Below, piece by piece: positions 9,801-17,148 of a stretch of DNA of 56,022 bases (positions within the stretch are counted from its first letter, which is position 1; every line of letters begins with the position of its first letter). The position numbers and the translations under genes are program-made. The stretch spans positions 1 to 56,022 of the forward strand of contig NZ_JAOEGU010000027.1 in the NCBI RefSeq assembly GCF_025583945.1. Direction: 5' to 3'. The DNA comes from Methylobacter psychrophilus. GTDB lineage: Bacteria; Pseudomonadota; Gammaproteobacteria; Methylococcales; Methylomonadaceae. The notes below the pieces were generated by a model. That model searched no databases, was not told where the DNA came from, and worked only from the letters and a program-made list of their open reading frames with translations.

Positions 9801-9996
9801 CTTCATCTGAAATATCCACTCCAACAACTGAACGCGCAGCATCGGCCATAAAAAATGACCCATAACCTTCGCCGCATGCCACATCCAGGATATCTTTTTC
9901 TTTCACTATATCCAATACCACTGCATAACGATGATAATGTTCAAGGCGTATTCGGCCTTGTTCAGTCGGGATAAAGCGTTCGCCAGTAAATTTCAT
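6856..9996 (-). CDS. multidomain methyltransferase / coiled coil / GT2 / GT4 fusion
   Basis: A protein of about 1046 residues. Domains in order: a class I SAM methyltransferase (about 1-230; glycine-rich [11 protein letters not shown] near 35-45); a coiled coil near 255-295 with heptads LNQTIDT repeated; the segment [14 protein letters not shown]; a GT2 domain from about 399 ([30 protein letters not shown]); and a GT-B/GT4-type domain from about 665 to 1035 ([35 protein letters not shown]). I start at the ATG at 9994-9996 ([10 protein letters not shown]), preceded by AATAGG at good spacing, rather than the upstream ATG at 10015-10017, which overlaps the preceding gene. It likely adds and methyl-caps sugars of an exported glycan in the cytoplasm, next to the Wzm/Wzt exporter. 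Specificities are unknown. Confidence 0.8.
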   Translation of the reverse strand: MKFTGERFIPTEQGRIRLEHYHRYAVVLDIVKEKDILDVACGEGYGSFFMADAARSVVGVDISDEAVQHASATYTKANLLFRQGSVTALDFDDASFDVVVSFETIEHLAEQALMLSEIRRVLRTDGLLVISSPNRPVYSEESGEHNEFHVKELDFKEFDDLLKVQFPTIEYFGQRILMGSVLQPLEGGQPNFRAWHDDGNHLKPNTGHLAEPVYFVAVCGTHNAKLPAIDSSVIYPDKLDLVKHYVGFSKWAQSLGITLAERDEQIVALNQTIDTLNQTIDTLNQSLTDRSEEIAHIISSTSWRITLPIREAKRWLLTPKLQVQRYLMKGLPLLKQWYQALPLSYQTKEAHRNVLAKYFPNLLLVSSSLLPSFPALVLPVMQQIGNPTDFAKMLVIPASQNPIVSVIIPVYGQIDYTLRCLASIAENQPQVAFEVIIVDDCSPDNSIELLANVQGIRLICNEQNQGFIRSCNAAVNVAKGDYLYFLNNDTQVMPGWLDELLQTFQEFPGTGLAGSKLVYPDGRLQEAGGIIWQDGSAWNFGRFQDPLLPVYNYAREVDYCSGASILVPKVLFDELGGFDEHYLPAYCEDCDLALKIRDKGYRVIYQPLSTVIHYEGITSGTDTTQGTKAYQIENTKKLFERWRNRLQTHQPNGTNVDNEKDRRATRRVLVIDHCTPTPNQDAGSVISFNLLLLLREMGFQVTFIPEDNFLYMPEYTTALQRVGIEVLYAPYYTNVEQHLKDCGDRYDLALLFRPTVVERHLKTIHTLCPKAKVLFHTVDLHFLRMSREAELHADEAKQQAAIEMKERELAAIRASDASIVVSTAELELLSPELPAAKLHVFPLIMDVPGTNKPFNERKDIIFVGSFQHAPNIDAVQFFVSEIMPQLRQRLPGVRFYAVGSNPPVNIQALGSEDIIITGFIEDLNILFDKMRISVAPLRFGAGIKGKIGSAMAVGLPVVATPLATEGMSLTDGENILVAEDAAKFADMIVKLYQDEMLWNQISHNSLEFAENAWGAEAAWKILAEILSELNFDSVRGSAPLSLYRSN
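9155..9196. repeat. 21-base direct duplication in coiled coil
   Basis: Two adjacent 21-base units, TCTATGGTTTGATTAAGGG plus TA or CA, differ at one base. They encode one heptad each (NQTIDTL) of the coiled coil between the methyltransferase and the GT2 domain. A more divergent third unit precedes them on the plus strand. Expansion or contraction would lengthen or shorten the coil without changing frame. Confidence 0.85.
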
Positions 9997-10003
9997 AAAA
10001 AAC

Positions 10004-10696
10004 CTATTTTCTTGCAATTAATACCAGCGCAGCCGGATATTCGAATGAAAAAATTTCGCAGGAACAAAAACCAGCCTTCAAAACAGTTTGCCAGATATCT
10101 GCACCAAACTCCGAGCAAACTACTTGATCATCGGCAGGTACACCTGATTGACCGTGATAACTTGGAGCTAGACCGACACGTGAGCGGGTCATACGATCGA
10201 CAATGATTGGAACCGTAAAAATACATTTTCCATTTTTACGCAACACCCTGCGGCATTCAGAGAGGGCTCTCTCTGGATTAGGCACATGTTCCAAGGTATC
10301 GGAATGGATAACCAAGTCAAAACTCTCAGATTCAATATCTAGATTAAGCATATCGAACTGTGGATACTCGATTAACTTATGCGATGGTAGACTTTTGAAG
10401 AATGAAGTTAGGTTACCTGCAGTATTTATCTCAAGAATTCTTATGTCGCTAAATGACTCGCAGAATTGTTTTAACGTTCCATAGAACCCAATCTCTCGAA
10501 GAATAGCTGTTGATAAACCCATTGCACGCAAATTGTTATGACAGGATTTACAGTGAAGCCCTTGTTGTCGATTAATATAGGCAGTTTCATCTTCAGACAA
10601 TTGCCATGCATTAATGAGATCGGGCCAGAGGACCGGGTCTGCTAATAACTCTTTTTCTCCACAAACTGGGCATGGACCGGAAAAAAGCGGCATCAT
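10004..10696 (-). CDS. zinc-ribbon SAM-dependent methyltransferase
   Basis: About 230 residues. An N-terminal zinc-ribbon-like region has CPVC (C9, C12) and CKSC (C48, C51), followed by a Methyltransf_11-type domain with [19 protein letters not shown] and a late-strand GKCIFTVP. The start chosen is the ATG at 10694-10696. It overlaps the stop of the ABC transporter gene as ATGA and places [12 protein letters not shown] at the N-terminus; the longer frame up to 10747 would overlap that gene by 55 bases. The stop precedes the large fusion gene by seven bases, so the genes are co-transcribed. The role is probably methylation of a nucleotide sugar or glycan. The glycine-rich motif I is weak (ILEINTAGN), which lowers certainty. 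Confidence 0.7.
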   Translation of the reverse strand: MMPLFSGPCPVCGEKELLADPVLWPDLINAWQLSEDETAYINRQQGLHCKSCHNNLRAMGLSTAILREIGFYGTLKQFCESFSDIRILEINTAGNLTSFFKSLPSHKLIEYPQFDMLNLDIESESFDLVIHSDTLEHVPNPERALSECRRVLRKNGKCIFTVPIIVDRMTRSRVGLAPSYHGQSGVPADDQVVCSEFGADIWQTVLKAGFCSCEIFSFEYPAALVLIARK

Positions 10697-12057
10697 TGAG
10701 CTACCAAAGTAATTTTTTTCATTGGGATTCCTATTAGGCCAAAACAAACTGAGCTCGCATGTACTCGGACAATCATAGCATCATGCATCCAATGATGCTG
10801 AACATGACTCTCTTGTGATCCGTCAGCAAGGGCAACTCCTATGCTATAGTCGCCACTAGGTAACACCGGCAGTCGAAACTCAAAGCGAGCCATAATTTCA
10901 GATCCTGTTTCTACGACTAACGGATTATTGTTATAAACAAGAAAGGTGTTGTCAGCGAAAATCACTTGCCCAAGACGATCTTTGAATTGAAAACCGATGA
11001 TGGGGCTCTGAAGATTTTTGTATGCCATACACCGAATTTCGACAATGATATTTTCTCCGCCAACGATCCATGATAAGGGTGCACCGTCTTGATCAAGAAG
11101 TCGCACCGATACTATTTTTGCGTCACCGGTACCAAAGCCTTCCTGATCGGATTTAAATTGAAAGACTTCGATGTCATTGCGCAAGGTAGAGGCATTGATT
11201 AGAGTTTCGCGCATGTCACGGTATTCACTCAGGTCTGCGGCTTTATTAACGGATACCGGGGGGGCGTTTGTTGAAATTCCGTCGACCTCCTGGTTTGCTT
11301 CGTAAAGGGTGGCGAGATAGTGCTCAATCACCTCTTTTGGCGTGCCTGTTTCAGCAACTTGCCCGTGATTTAGTAAAACGGCTTTATTGCATAAATTAAC
11401 GACGGCAACGGTATCATGACTAACAAATAATACGGTTCCGGTTTTCATGAATTCACGCAAAAAACGCATACACTTTTGGGTGAAAAATGCATCACCTACG
11501 GCTAATGCTTCATCAACTATCAGAATATCCGCATCCACATGCGCAATGACTGCAAATGCCAAGCGCACCATCATTCCGCTGGAATAAGTTTTAACCGGCT
11601 GCTCAATAAAGTCGCCAATATCAGCAAAAACAACGATGTTGTCAAAACGCGCGTCGATTTCTTTGTTACTTAAGCCCAATACCGAAGCATTCATATACAC
11701 GTTTTCACGCCCGGTAAATTCGGGATTAAAGCCGGAGCCAAGTTCCAGTAAGGCTGCTATGCGACCATAGGTTTCAACGCTGCCAGTGGTCGGATTAAGA
11801 GTGCCGCAGATCATTTGCAGGAGGGTAGATTTTCCGCTGCCATTACGTCCGATAATGCCGACAGTCTCGCCTTTTTTAACTTCAAAGGAAACGTCTTTAA
11901 GTGCCCAGAACTCGTGAAAATATTGTTTAGGTGTCTGCCAGGTTAAACGTTGCAAACGTGGGGCGATAAATTGCTTAAGCCGATCCCGCGGATTGTCGTA
12001 GATTTGGTAGCATTTACTGAGGTTTTGAACTTTGATGGCGATGTCGGTTTTACTCAT
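10693..12057 (-). CDS. wzt: ABC polysaccharide exporter ATP-binding subunit (Wzt type)
   Basis: A 454-residue protein. The nucleotide-binding domain occupies about 1-250, with Walker A GRNGSGKS (70-77), signature YSSGM (158-162) and Walker B ILIVDE (178-183). About 200 further residues form a C-terminal beta-rich domain, as in Wzt proteins that recognise the modified non-reducing end of an O-polysaccharide before export. It pairs with the Wzm-like permease upstream and overlaps the methyltransferase gene downstream by four bases. In Wzt systems with this C-terminal domain, chain capping (often methylation) is the export signal, which fits the two methyltransferase genes that follow. The NBD identity is certain; the exact polymer is unknown. 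Confidence 0.9.
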   Translation of the reverse strand: MSKTDIAIKVQNLSKCYQIYDNPRDRLKQFIAPRLQRLTWQTPKQYFHEFWALKDVSFEVKKGETVGIIGRNGSGKSTLLQMICGTLNPTTGSVETYGRIAALLELGSGFNPEFTGRENVYMNASVLGLSNKEIDARFDNIVVFADIGDFIEQPVKTYSSGMMVRLAFAVIAHVDADILIVDEALAVGDAFFTQKCMRFLREFMKTGTVLFVSHDTVAVVNLCNKAVLLNHGQVAETGTPKEVIEHYLATLYEANQEVDGISTNAPPVSVNKAADLSEYRDMRETLINASTLRNDIEVFQFKSDQEGFGTGDAKIVSVRLLDQDGAPLSWIVGGENIIVEIRCMAYKNLQSPIIGFQFKDRLGQVIFADNTFLVYNNNPLVVETGSEIMARFEFRLPVLPSGDYSIGVALADGSQESHVQHHWMHDAMIVRVHASSVCFGLIGIPMKKITLVAQ

Positions 12058-12131
12058 TTAGTTAATCCGTTTTCATCGACTGGTTTTGATTTTGTAATTG
12101 CCATATCAGGTTAATTGCGGCACAACCGTTT

Positions 12132-12986
12132 TTAAAGGACATCAGCGAAACCTTTTCTGGTTTTTTGGAATAAAGCATAGCCCGCCCAGGCAATAATAGT
12201 AGCTGCAAGGGTATAAACCCCCAATCCTGCCCAATCAGGTAAATGACCCCAGATGAGCACTTCTCGTGCCTGTTCAATAATAAAGGTCAGCGGGTTAGCC
12301 ATGATGAATGGACGAAATCTTTCCGGCACAGCAGTTACCGGGTAAAAAACAGGAGACAGAAACATTAAAACGGTGGTGATGATACCGATAGTTTGTCCAA
12401 CGTCACGCAAAAAGACACCTATGGATGCCAGTATCCAGGCAAGTCCGGTGGTGAGAATAATCAGTGGCAGTAATACCAGGGGTGTAAAAACGGCTGTCCA
12501 TTGCAAATAACCGTTAAAAAGCGCAAAGGCTGCCAGCAGTACGCACAGACTGATAAAGCTATGGAATAATGCGGCTCCCATGGCAATGATAGGGAGGATT
12601 TCCAGGGGAAATACCACTTTCTTGACGTAATTGACGTTGGCAAGGATGAGTGACGGTGCGCGATTAAGGACCTCACTAAACAGACTCAATACAATCATGC
12701 CGACAAACAGCACGACGGCAAATTGCGTCTTGCTGTCTTCACCACCCACGCCGCTCCAGCGGGATTTGAAAATCTCAGAGAATACGAAGGTATAAACGAC
12801 CAGCATAAATACAGGGTTAAAGAACGACCAGGCCAGGCCCATGGCAGAACCTTTATAACGGCCGACGACTTCGCGTTTGGTCATTTGCGCAATAAGCTGG
12901 CGATTGTGCCAAAGACTTTTTGTCAGTGCCATAGGTGATGTGAGGGCGGCTGCATGAGGGTTGATGGCTGTTGATGCGTTACTCAT
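12132..12986 (-). CDS. wzm: ABC-2 type polysaccharide exporter permease (Wzm type)
   Basis: A 284-residue permease with six predicted membrane helices and the ABC-2 family segments LIAQMTKREVVGRYKGSAMGLAWSF (central residues), VYTFVFSEIF and FLSPVFYP. It forms the membrane channel for the Wzt-like ATPase encoded 74 bases downstream and would move a polyprenyl-linked glycan across the inner membrane. It is the first gene of the minus-strand polysaccharide operon, so the promoter should lie in 12987-13570, which is AT-rich but shows no site I can call with confidence. The short gap to wzt contains no gene. Confidence 0.9.
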   Translation of the reverse strand: MSNASTAINPHAAALTSPMALTKSLWHNRQLIAQMTKREVVGRYKGSAMGLAWSFFNPVFMLVVYTFVFSEIFKSRWSGVGGEDSKTQFAVVLFVGMIVLSLFSEVLNRAPSLILANVNYVKKVVFPLEILPIIAMGAALFHSFISLCVLLAAFALFNGYLQWTAVFTPLVLLPLIILTTGLAWILASIGVFLRDVGQTIGIITTVLMFLSPVFYPVTAVPERFRPFIMANPLTFIIEQAREVLIWGHLPDWAGLGVYTLAATIIAWAGYALFQKTRKGFADVL

Positions 12987-13576
12987 GCAGCATTCTCTGT
13001 TTTTATTAACGATTTAGCTGACGTGATTGTAATCATTCTATATCCCTCAAAAAGTTTTTCTGCGCAATAATGTTTGCTGAGTATGAGTGCATTTTTATGA
13101 AAATCCGATAAGTCTGAATATCAACCAGAGCAATTATGACTGCTTTCAAACACCATTGTTGGCGCGTTATCTGATTAAACCGGCAATTTTAACCTATATA
13201 TAGTAAGGCTTACAAGCCAACAGCAATTCTCGTTAAGGCTATAACCTATTCAATTTCGGACTTTGGAAAAAGGGTATCATTCATTCATTCATTCAATTAT
13301 TTATTTATCGATGAATATCAGCAAAAATCATTTTGGCCAAACCGCCACTTAAGTTAATCATGCATAATTATAAAGGATGTTGAATATCCTGCTTAAATTT
13401 TTGCCCATGCATGCAATAAACACATTAAAGAAAAAAAGCAATAAGAAAAATATCAGAGTTAGGTGCGGTGTACAATCGGCTTTCGATTCTGCGCCTAAAT
13501 TTAGAAAGCAGATGTCTTTAAATTGGCTGATTGCTGTTTCTACAGATAAGTTGTTTAATTCAAAGAGTAACCAAGC
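12987..13576. other. intergenic, no gene recognised
   Basis: This AT-rich stretch upstream of the wzm-like gene contains a run of four CATT units near 13281-13300 and nothing that reads as a conserved protein on either strand. A 93-codon open frame at 13377-13658 runs straight into a MITE copy and has no family resemblance, so it is not annotated. The region presumably carries the promoter of the polysaccharide operon. Confidence 0.4.
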
Positions 13577-13690
13577 TATAGACTTTCAGATAAATAATTT
13601 CGATGCTAACGGATACCATTCCTTCAAGGGATGTTATCCGTACGGGCTCAAAATTTAATGTAATGGAAACTTAATTTCTGAAAGGCCATA
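13577..13690 (-). repeat. MITE copy 2 (inverted orientation)
   Basis: It begins TATAGACTTTCAGATAAATA and ends with a complement of CTTTCAGAAATTAA, so it is the 114-base family in the opposite orientation to the copy at 41133. The central palindrome arms are CGGATACCATTCCTT and AAGGGATGTTATCCG, with one mismatch and one wobble. The right terminus is slightly decayed (GAAAGGCCATA). Confidence 0.85.
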
Positions 13691-13862
13691 CGATAAACGG
13701 ATATAGAGTAAATACAATATCGTAGCGAAGAAAAGTGAACAGTTCATGGCGACTTAAAAATTTATTATGGCCGAATGTGAGTGCAAGGATTTTTGAGAAA
13801 ATGGGGCTATTTATTTAAACTAATGTTACGCAGTGGTTTATCGTAATTCCTTTTCCTGCGTC

Positions 13863-13976
13863 GAGTGTCAACGCTTTTAACAGGGGCAGCTCGTCAGGAG
13901 CTTGACAAGGATGCCATACGTTATCAAAGGGACGGAAGTCCTTTTTGGCAAACACCTGTTAAAAGTGAGGGACATA
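13863..13976. ncRNA. possible structured RNA or element: three-stem junction
   Basis: An outer stem pairs CTTTTAACAGG (13875-13885) with CCTGTTAAAAG (13955-13965), extended by TGTC/GACA further out. Inside are two hairpins: AGCTC-GTCAG-GAGCT (about 13888-13902), and GGAC-GGAA-GTCC (13930-13941), flanked by AAAG/CTTTT and closing a GNRA-like GGAA loop. I see no protein-coding potential. It could be a structured RNA, a decayed inverted-repeat element or a protein-binding cruciform. No known RNA family is recognised. Confidence 0.3.
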
Positions 13977-14032
13977 GGGTTAAGCGGTAATCTGATCAAA
14001 AAAATCTATCGCGACAATAATACTAAAACCGG

Positions 14033-15073
14033 CTAGTTATTAATGTGCTGGACTTCAACAGTACTCCAAATATCCTCAATAAAATCAGGCTCCATTTCGG
14101 GCATATCGTTCTGTATCCAGTTAACCAATACTTTAGCGATATTGGGGTAAGTGATGCGGATGGCGTGGCTGTCGTGCAGCCATTGTTCAATAACTGAAAT
14201 ATCCATATCATGCATGGTTTGACCATAACCCAGTTGCTTTAAAGCTGCCGCATTGGATATTTGTTCCATTTGTGCATGTAACGGTTTGGCCAGAATTTTT
14301 TTGCCTAACTGCAGTGCTTCACTGGCCAGTTCAAATCCGGCGTTGCTAATAATACCTGAACAATCATACACATCTTTCTGAAATCCCTCGCGTGAGAGTG
14401 GGTTGCAAATAATATGGTCAAATTTTGAATGGGCCAGTTCAGGTGAGTAGAGATGAAACTCAAAATTTTCAAAGGGTGCCAACAGTTTGATAACTTTCTG
14501 TTGGTCTTCAAAAGGAAGATAGACAACAATTTTATTATTGATAATATTTTTGGGAGTTTCTGGCGTGTCAATAATGGGCGGCAAAATGGGCTGACCAAAA
14601 TGATGCCAGTGTAAGCCGACGCCAGTATCGGCAGGCGCAAAATATTTCATGACTTGATTGGCGATAGGATCAGATCCGGCTCTGGGAATCTTATGGTTAA
14701 ATGCGTATTGATGACCAATGCCTAAAACCGGCTTTTTTTGGTTTTTTGCAGCCCATGCGGTAACCGGTTCAAAGTCGCTGATAACCAGATCATAACCGCT
14801 TAAATCCAATGCTTTTACATCTTTTATAAAGGTGACGGGTTTGGCTTCGAAAGCTGTTTTTAGATAATTAACCTGTCCCTTATCGGTATTAAAGGTTAAA
14901 CCGCTACGCACTTGGTAACCATTAAAAATATCCATATCAAAATATTTATCGGCCGGGCGGCCGGTAAATTGAAAGGTAACGTCAATCCCGGCGGCATAGA
15001 GTTCTTTTGCCATAACTCTTGCGCGTGTGATGTGGCCGTTTCCTGTTCCTTGTACGCCATAAAAAATTTTCAT
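14033..15073 (-). CDS. MJ1255/VC2487-type glycosyltransferase
   Basis: A 346-residue GT-B-fold protein that I recognise from its N-terminus, MKIFYGVQGTGNGHITRA, with the glycine-rich GTGNGH loop. This marks the MJ1255/VC2487 family, related to MurG/GT28 enzymes. Further family marks are the PVLGIGHQYAF region and, late in the protein, SNAGFELASEALQLGKKILA, the donor-binding portion. It probably glycosylates a lipid or cell-surface acceptor from the cytoplasmic side. The start overlaps the end of the upstream PAP2 phosphatase gene by four bases (15070-15073), so the two are co-expressed, suggesting a shared lipid-carrier or glycolipid job. The substrate is unknown. Confidence 0.75.
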   Translation of the reverse strand: MKIFYGVQGTGNGHITRARVMAKELYAAGIDVTFQFTGRPADKYFDMDIFNGYQVRSGLTFNTDKGQVNYLKTAFEAKPVTFIKDVKALDLSGYDLVISDFEPVTAWAAKNQKKPVLGIGHQYAFNHKIPRAGSDPIANQVMKYFAPADTGVGLHWHHFGQPILPPIIDTPETPKNIINNKIVVYLPFEDQQKVIKLLAPFENFEFHLYSPELAHSKFDHIICNPLSREGFQKDVYDCSGIISNAGFELASEALQLGKKILAKPLHAQMEQISNAAALKQLGYGQTMHDMDISVIEQWLHDSHAIRITYPNIAKVLVNWIQNDMPEMEPDFIEDIWSTVEVQHINN

Positions 15074-15621
15074 ATTTGTCCCAAACTAAAAAGTGCTACG
15101 CTGATACCCAAAAGAAGCCCAACCAAAATATCGGTCGGAAAATGTACGCCCAGTACTACTCGAGAACAGCCGACCGCTGTTGCCCAGCAATAAAGCGGGA
15201 TTAATAAAGCCGGGAAATAATACCCAAGTAAGGTTGCCATCATGAAAGCGGCTGATGTATGGCCGGATGGAAAACTGAATTGATCTGATGGAGTAATAAT
15301 GCTGTGAAAATTTTGTAACGCTGCTTCAGGACGGTTACGTTTCAAGCCGTTTTTTAATATAAAGTAAACCGGTCTTTCTATTAAAAATGCCAGTAAAACC
15401 GCGTGTAGAAGCGGACTTTCTATACCTTCATAACAAAACAAAAATCCTGCGATTAATAAATATAACGAGCCATCGCCGGTTTTTGACAGGTATCGGCTGG
15501 TTTGCGTTAAGGCAGTGTGCGCTCTGGTATTAATTAACCAGGTGAACATGAAAACGTCGTATTTATGGATTGAATAGAGCAGTTTCATTTTTTTATCCTC
15601 TGATAAAGAATAGTTCTGCAA
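15070..15621 (-). CDS. PAP2-family membrane phosphatase
   Basis: A 183-residue membrane protein with the three PAP2 signatures: K-x6-RP in KNGLKRNRP, PSGH in FPSGHTSAAF, and SRxxxxxHxxxD in SRVVLGVHFPTD. It should dephosphorylate a lipid phosphate or pyrophosphate, for example undecaprenyl pyrophosphate or phosphatidate, at the periplasmic membrane face. It is coupled by a four-base overlap to the glycosyltransferase gene. The frame opens at 15621. A second ATG (MKLLYSIHKYDVF), 11 codons in and preceded by GAGGATAAAAAA, is an equally good start. Family certain, substrate unknown. Confidence 0.85.
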   Translation of the reverse strand: MQNYSLSEDKKMKLLYSIHKYDVFMFTWLINTRAHTALTQTSRYLSKTGDGSLYLLIAGFLFCYEGIESPLLHAVLLAFLIERPVYFILKNGLKRNRPEAALQNFHSIITPSDQFSFPSGHTSAAFMMATLLGYYFPALLIPLYCWATAVGCSRVVLGVHFPTDILVGLLLGISVALFSLGQI

Positions 15622-16172
15622 AAGTCACTATCGAGCTATTGCAGTAATGAAAATCGTAGATTTTCATTGGTATTTGTTTTTGGCTATCAGGTCAAAGAGT
15701 AAAACTCTTTTGTGACAAAAAAATGAAAGTTTGTTTAAGATTCTGTGACAATGCGGTTTAATGGCAACAGTGGCATTAAACACGAGCTGATTTAGAGGTT
15801 TTTCGGAGCAGGGTGTTTTTTTAAAGCGTTAATGAATACGGTTTTTATAGCCGCAGAAGCTGCATTTTTGTTTATCGTAACAATGCCAAGAGTAGGTAAT
15901 TATTTCTTTTAAGCAAATATTTACTTCCACGGTAATGGCAACGGCTGTAAGCTTGTGTGTTAGAATAAGCCTGTTTTTTCAATGGGATGTGACTTTGTTA
16001 GTCGCTTGGGCTGTATGCCAGGTCTTCAGTTGCCAGCCAATATACTGATTCAGGAAGTTATATCGAACCACTATGGAATAGATGTGGTAGTTTACCGAAA
16101 CGGTTTTTTCTCTAGCGCCATTTAATGGGCTCTGCTATCAAGATGTTTTTTAATTATTTTTTCAGGTGAGTT
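15622..16172. other. intergenic, no gene recognised
   Basis: This is the divergent spacer between the PAP2/glycosyltransferase pair (minus) and the TVP38-type gene (plus). It carries two TGTGACA segments near 15711 and 15752 on the PAP2 side but no box that I can assign to a regulator. No frame with family resemblance was seen. Confidence 0.4.
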
Positions 16173-16856
16173 GTGACTGCATCAACCAGTACGTTGTCCA
16201 AAAAAATCGCGATGGGTTTACTGCTTGTTGTGGTGATTGGTTGTAGTTATTTAATCTACTCCATGCCGCTAAAAGAGGTGTTAAACCAGAGCCAGCAAAT
16301 TAAATTATGGTTGGCTACAACCGGTTATGCCGGACCGGCAATATTTACCCTTGCAGCTGCGTTGCTTACCGCTGTTGGTATGCCCAGATTGCTTTTATGT
16401 ACACTGGCCGGAGTGGTCTTCGGCTTTGCCTGGGGATTTGTTTGGAGCCACTTTGGAACATTGCTGGGGGCTTATGGCACTTTTATTTTTACCCGCTGGA
16501 GTGGGCGTGAGTTTGTTCAGCAAAAATTTCCAAAAATCATTGCATTGTCGCAATCTACTCACGCCCGGGGATGGCGCTCGGTATTATTTATGCGGCAATT
16601 GCCAATTAGTGGTCTTTATAACGATATCTTGTTAGGACTGAGCTCCGTTAGTCACTGTGATTTTTGGATAGGTAGCACGTTGGGCTTTCTTCCTTTGGGG
16701 GTGACGGCAACACTCATCGGTGCTGGCGCCATACAAGCTGATATATCGCATCTGGCACAATATTTAGGTATCGCTGCCTGCGCTTTCTTTTTATTGACCC
16801 TGTCATTGAAGTGGATTCTGGCTCAGCGGCAACGCAAAAATGCGAGCCTAAGTTAG
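16173..16856 (+). CDS. TVP38/TMEM64-family (VTT domain) membrane protein
   Basis: A 227-residue protein with about five membrane segments and the VTT/SNARE-associated core: GPAIFTLAAALLTAVGMPR, then FGFAWGFVWSHFGTLLGAYGTFIFTRW and the late LRQLPISGLYNDILLGLS-like region (here MRQLPISGLYND). Bacterial members are inner-membrane proteins related to DedA, implicated in lipid translocation. The start is the GTG at 16173, preceded by the Shine-Dalgarno CAGGTGAG; no upstream ATG fits. It diverges from the PAP2 gene, which may also act on lipid carriers. Family confident, function general. Confidence 0.8.
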   Translation: MTASTSTLSKKIAMGLLLVVVIGCSYLIYSMPLKEVLNQSQQIKLWLATTGYAGPAIFTLAAALLTAVGMPRLLLCTLAGVVFGFAWGFVWSHFGTLLGAYGTFIFTRWSGREFVQQKFPKIIALSQSTHARGWRSVLFMRQLPISGLYNDILLGLSSVSHCDFWIGSTLGFLPLGVTATLIGAGAIQADISHLAQYLGIAACAFFLLTLSLKWILAQRQRKNASLS

Positions 16857-16901
16857 GAGACTGTTCGACTACAAAATATGTATTAATTTAAGTTAAGTCT
16901 T

Positions 16902-16985
16902 GTAGGAGCGGGCCATGCCCGCGATGAAGAAGAAGCTAAAACCATGCATTACAACTCAAATATCGCGGGCATGGCCCGCTCCTAC
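16902..16985. repeat. REP-like palindrome A
   Basis: GTAGGAGCGGGCCATGCCCG at the left is matched by its complement CGGGCATGGCCCGCTCCTAC at the right, separated by about 45 bases. This is a long hairpin of the REP/BIME kind found in many gammaproteobacterial genomes. It lies directly 3' of the TVP38-type gene. Confidence 0.85.
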
Positions 16986-17063
16986 GGTGGTATTGTGACA
17001 AACCTTACAGAAAATAATATCGCTTAATCAATGAGGGTATCTATAGAGCCATAAATTAATTAC

Positions 17064-17116
17064 GTAGGGCGTGCCATGCGTGCCTTAGCTTTAAAGGCGC
17101 GCATGGCACGCCCTAC
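17064..17116. repeat. REP-like palindrome B
   Basis: GTAGGGCGTGCCATGCGTGC pairs with GCATGGCACGCCCTAC across a short loop. Both A and B are followed by a related tail, TTACAGAAAATAATATCGC and CTACAGAAAGTAATGTCGC, each continuing TTAATCA. The pair therefore forms a tandem of a composite repeat, not two unrelated hairpins. Confidence 0.85.
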
Positions 17117-17148
17117 AGAAAGTAATGTCGCTTAATCAACTTCGGACT

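Noticed and set aside
12062-12277. 71-codon minus-strand frame over the wzm end
   Set aside because: A shadow of the Wzm-like permease gene without independent features.
13377-13658. 93-codon plus-strand frame
   Set aside because: Its last third is the MITE copy at 13577 and the rest has no family resemblance.
13863-13976. Hammerhead ribozyme reading of the three-stem junction
   Set aside because: CTGACGAG occurs on the minus strand, but the matching GAA segment and cleavage-site geometry are not present.
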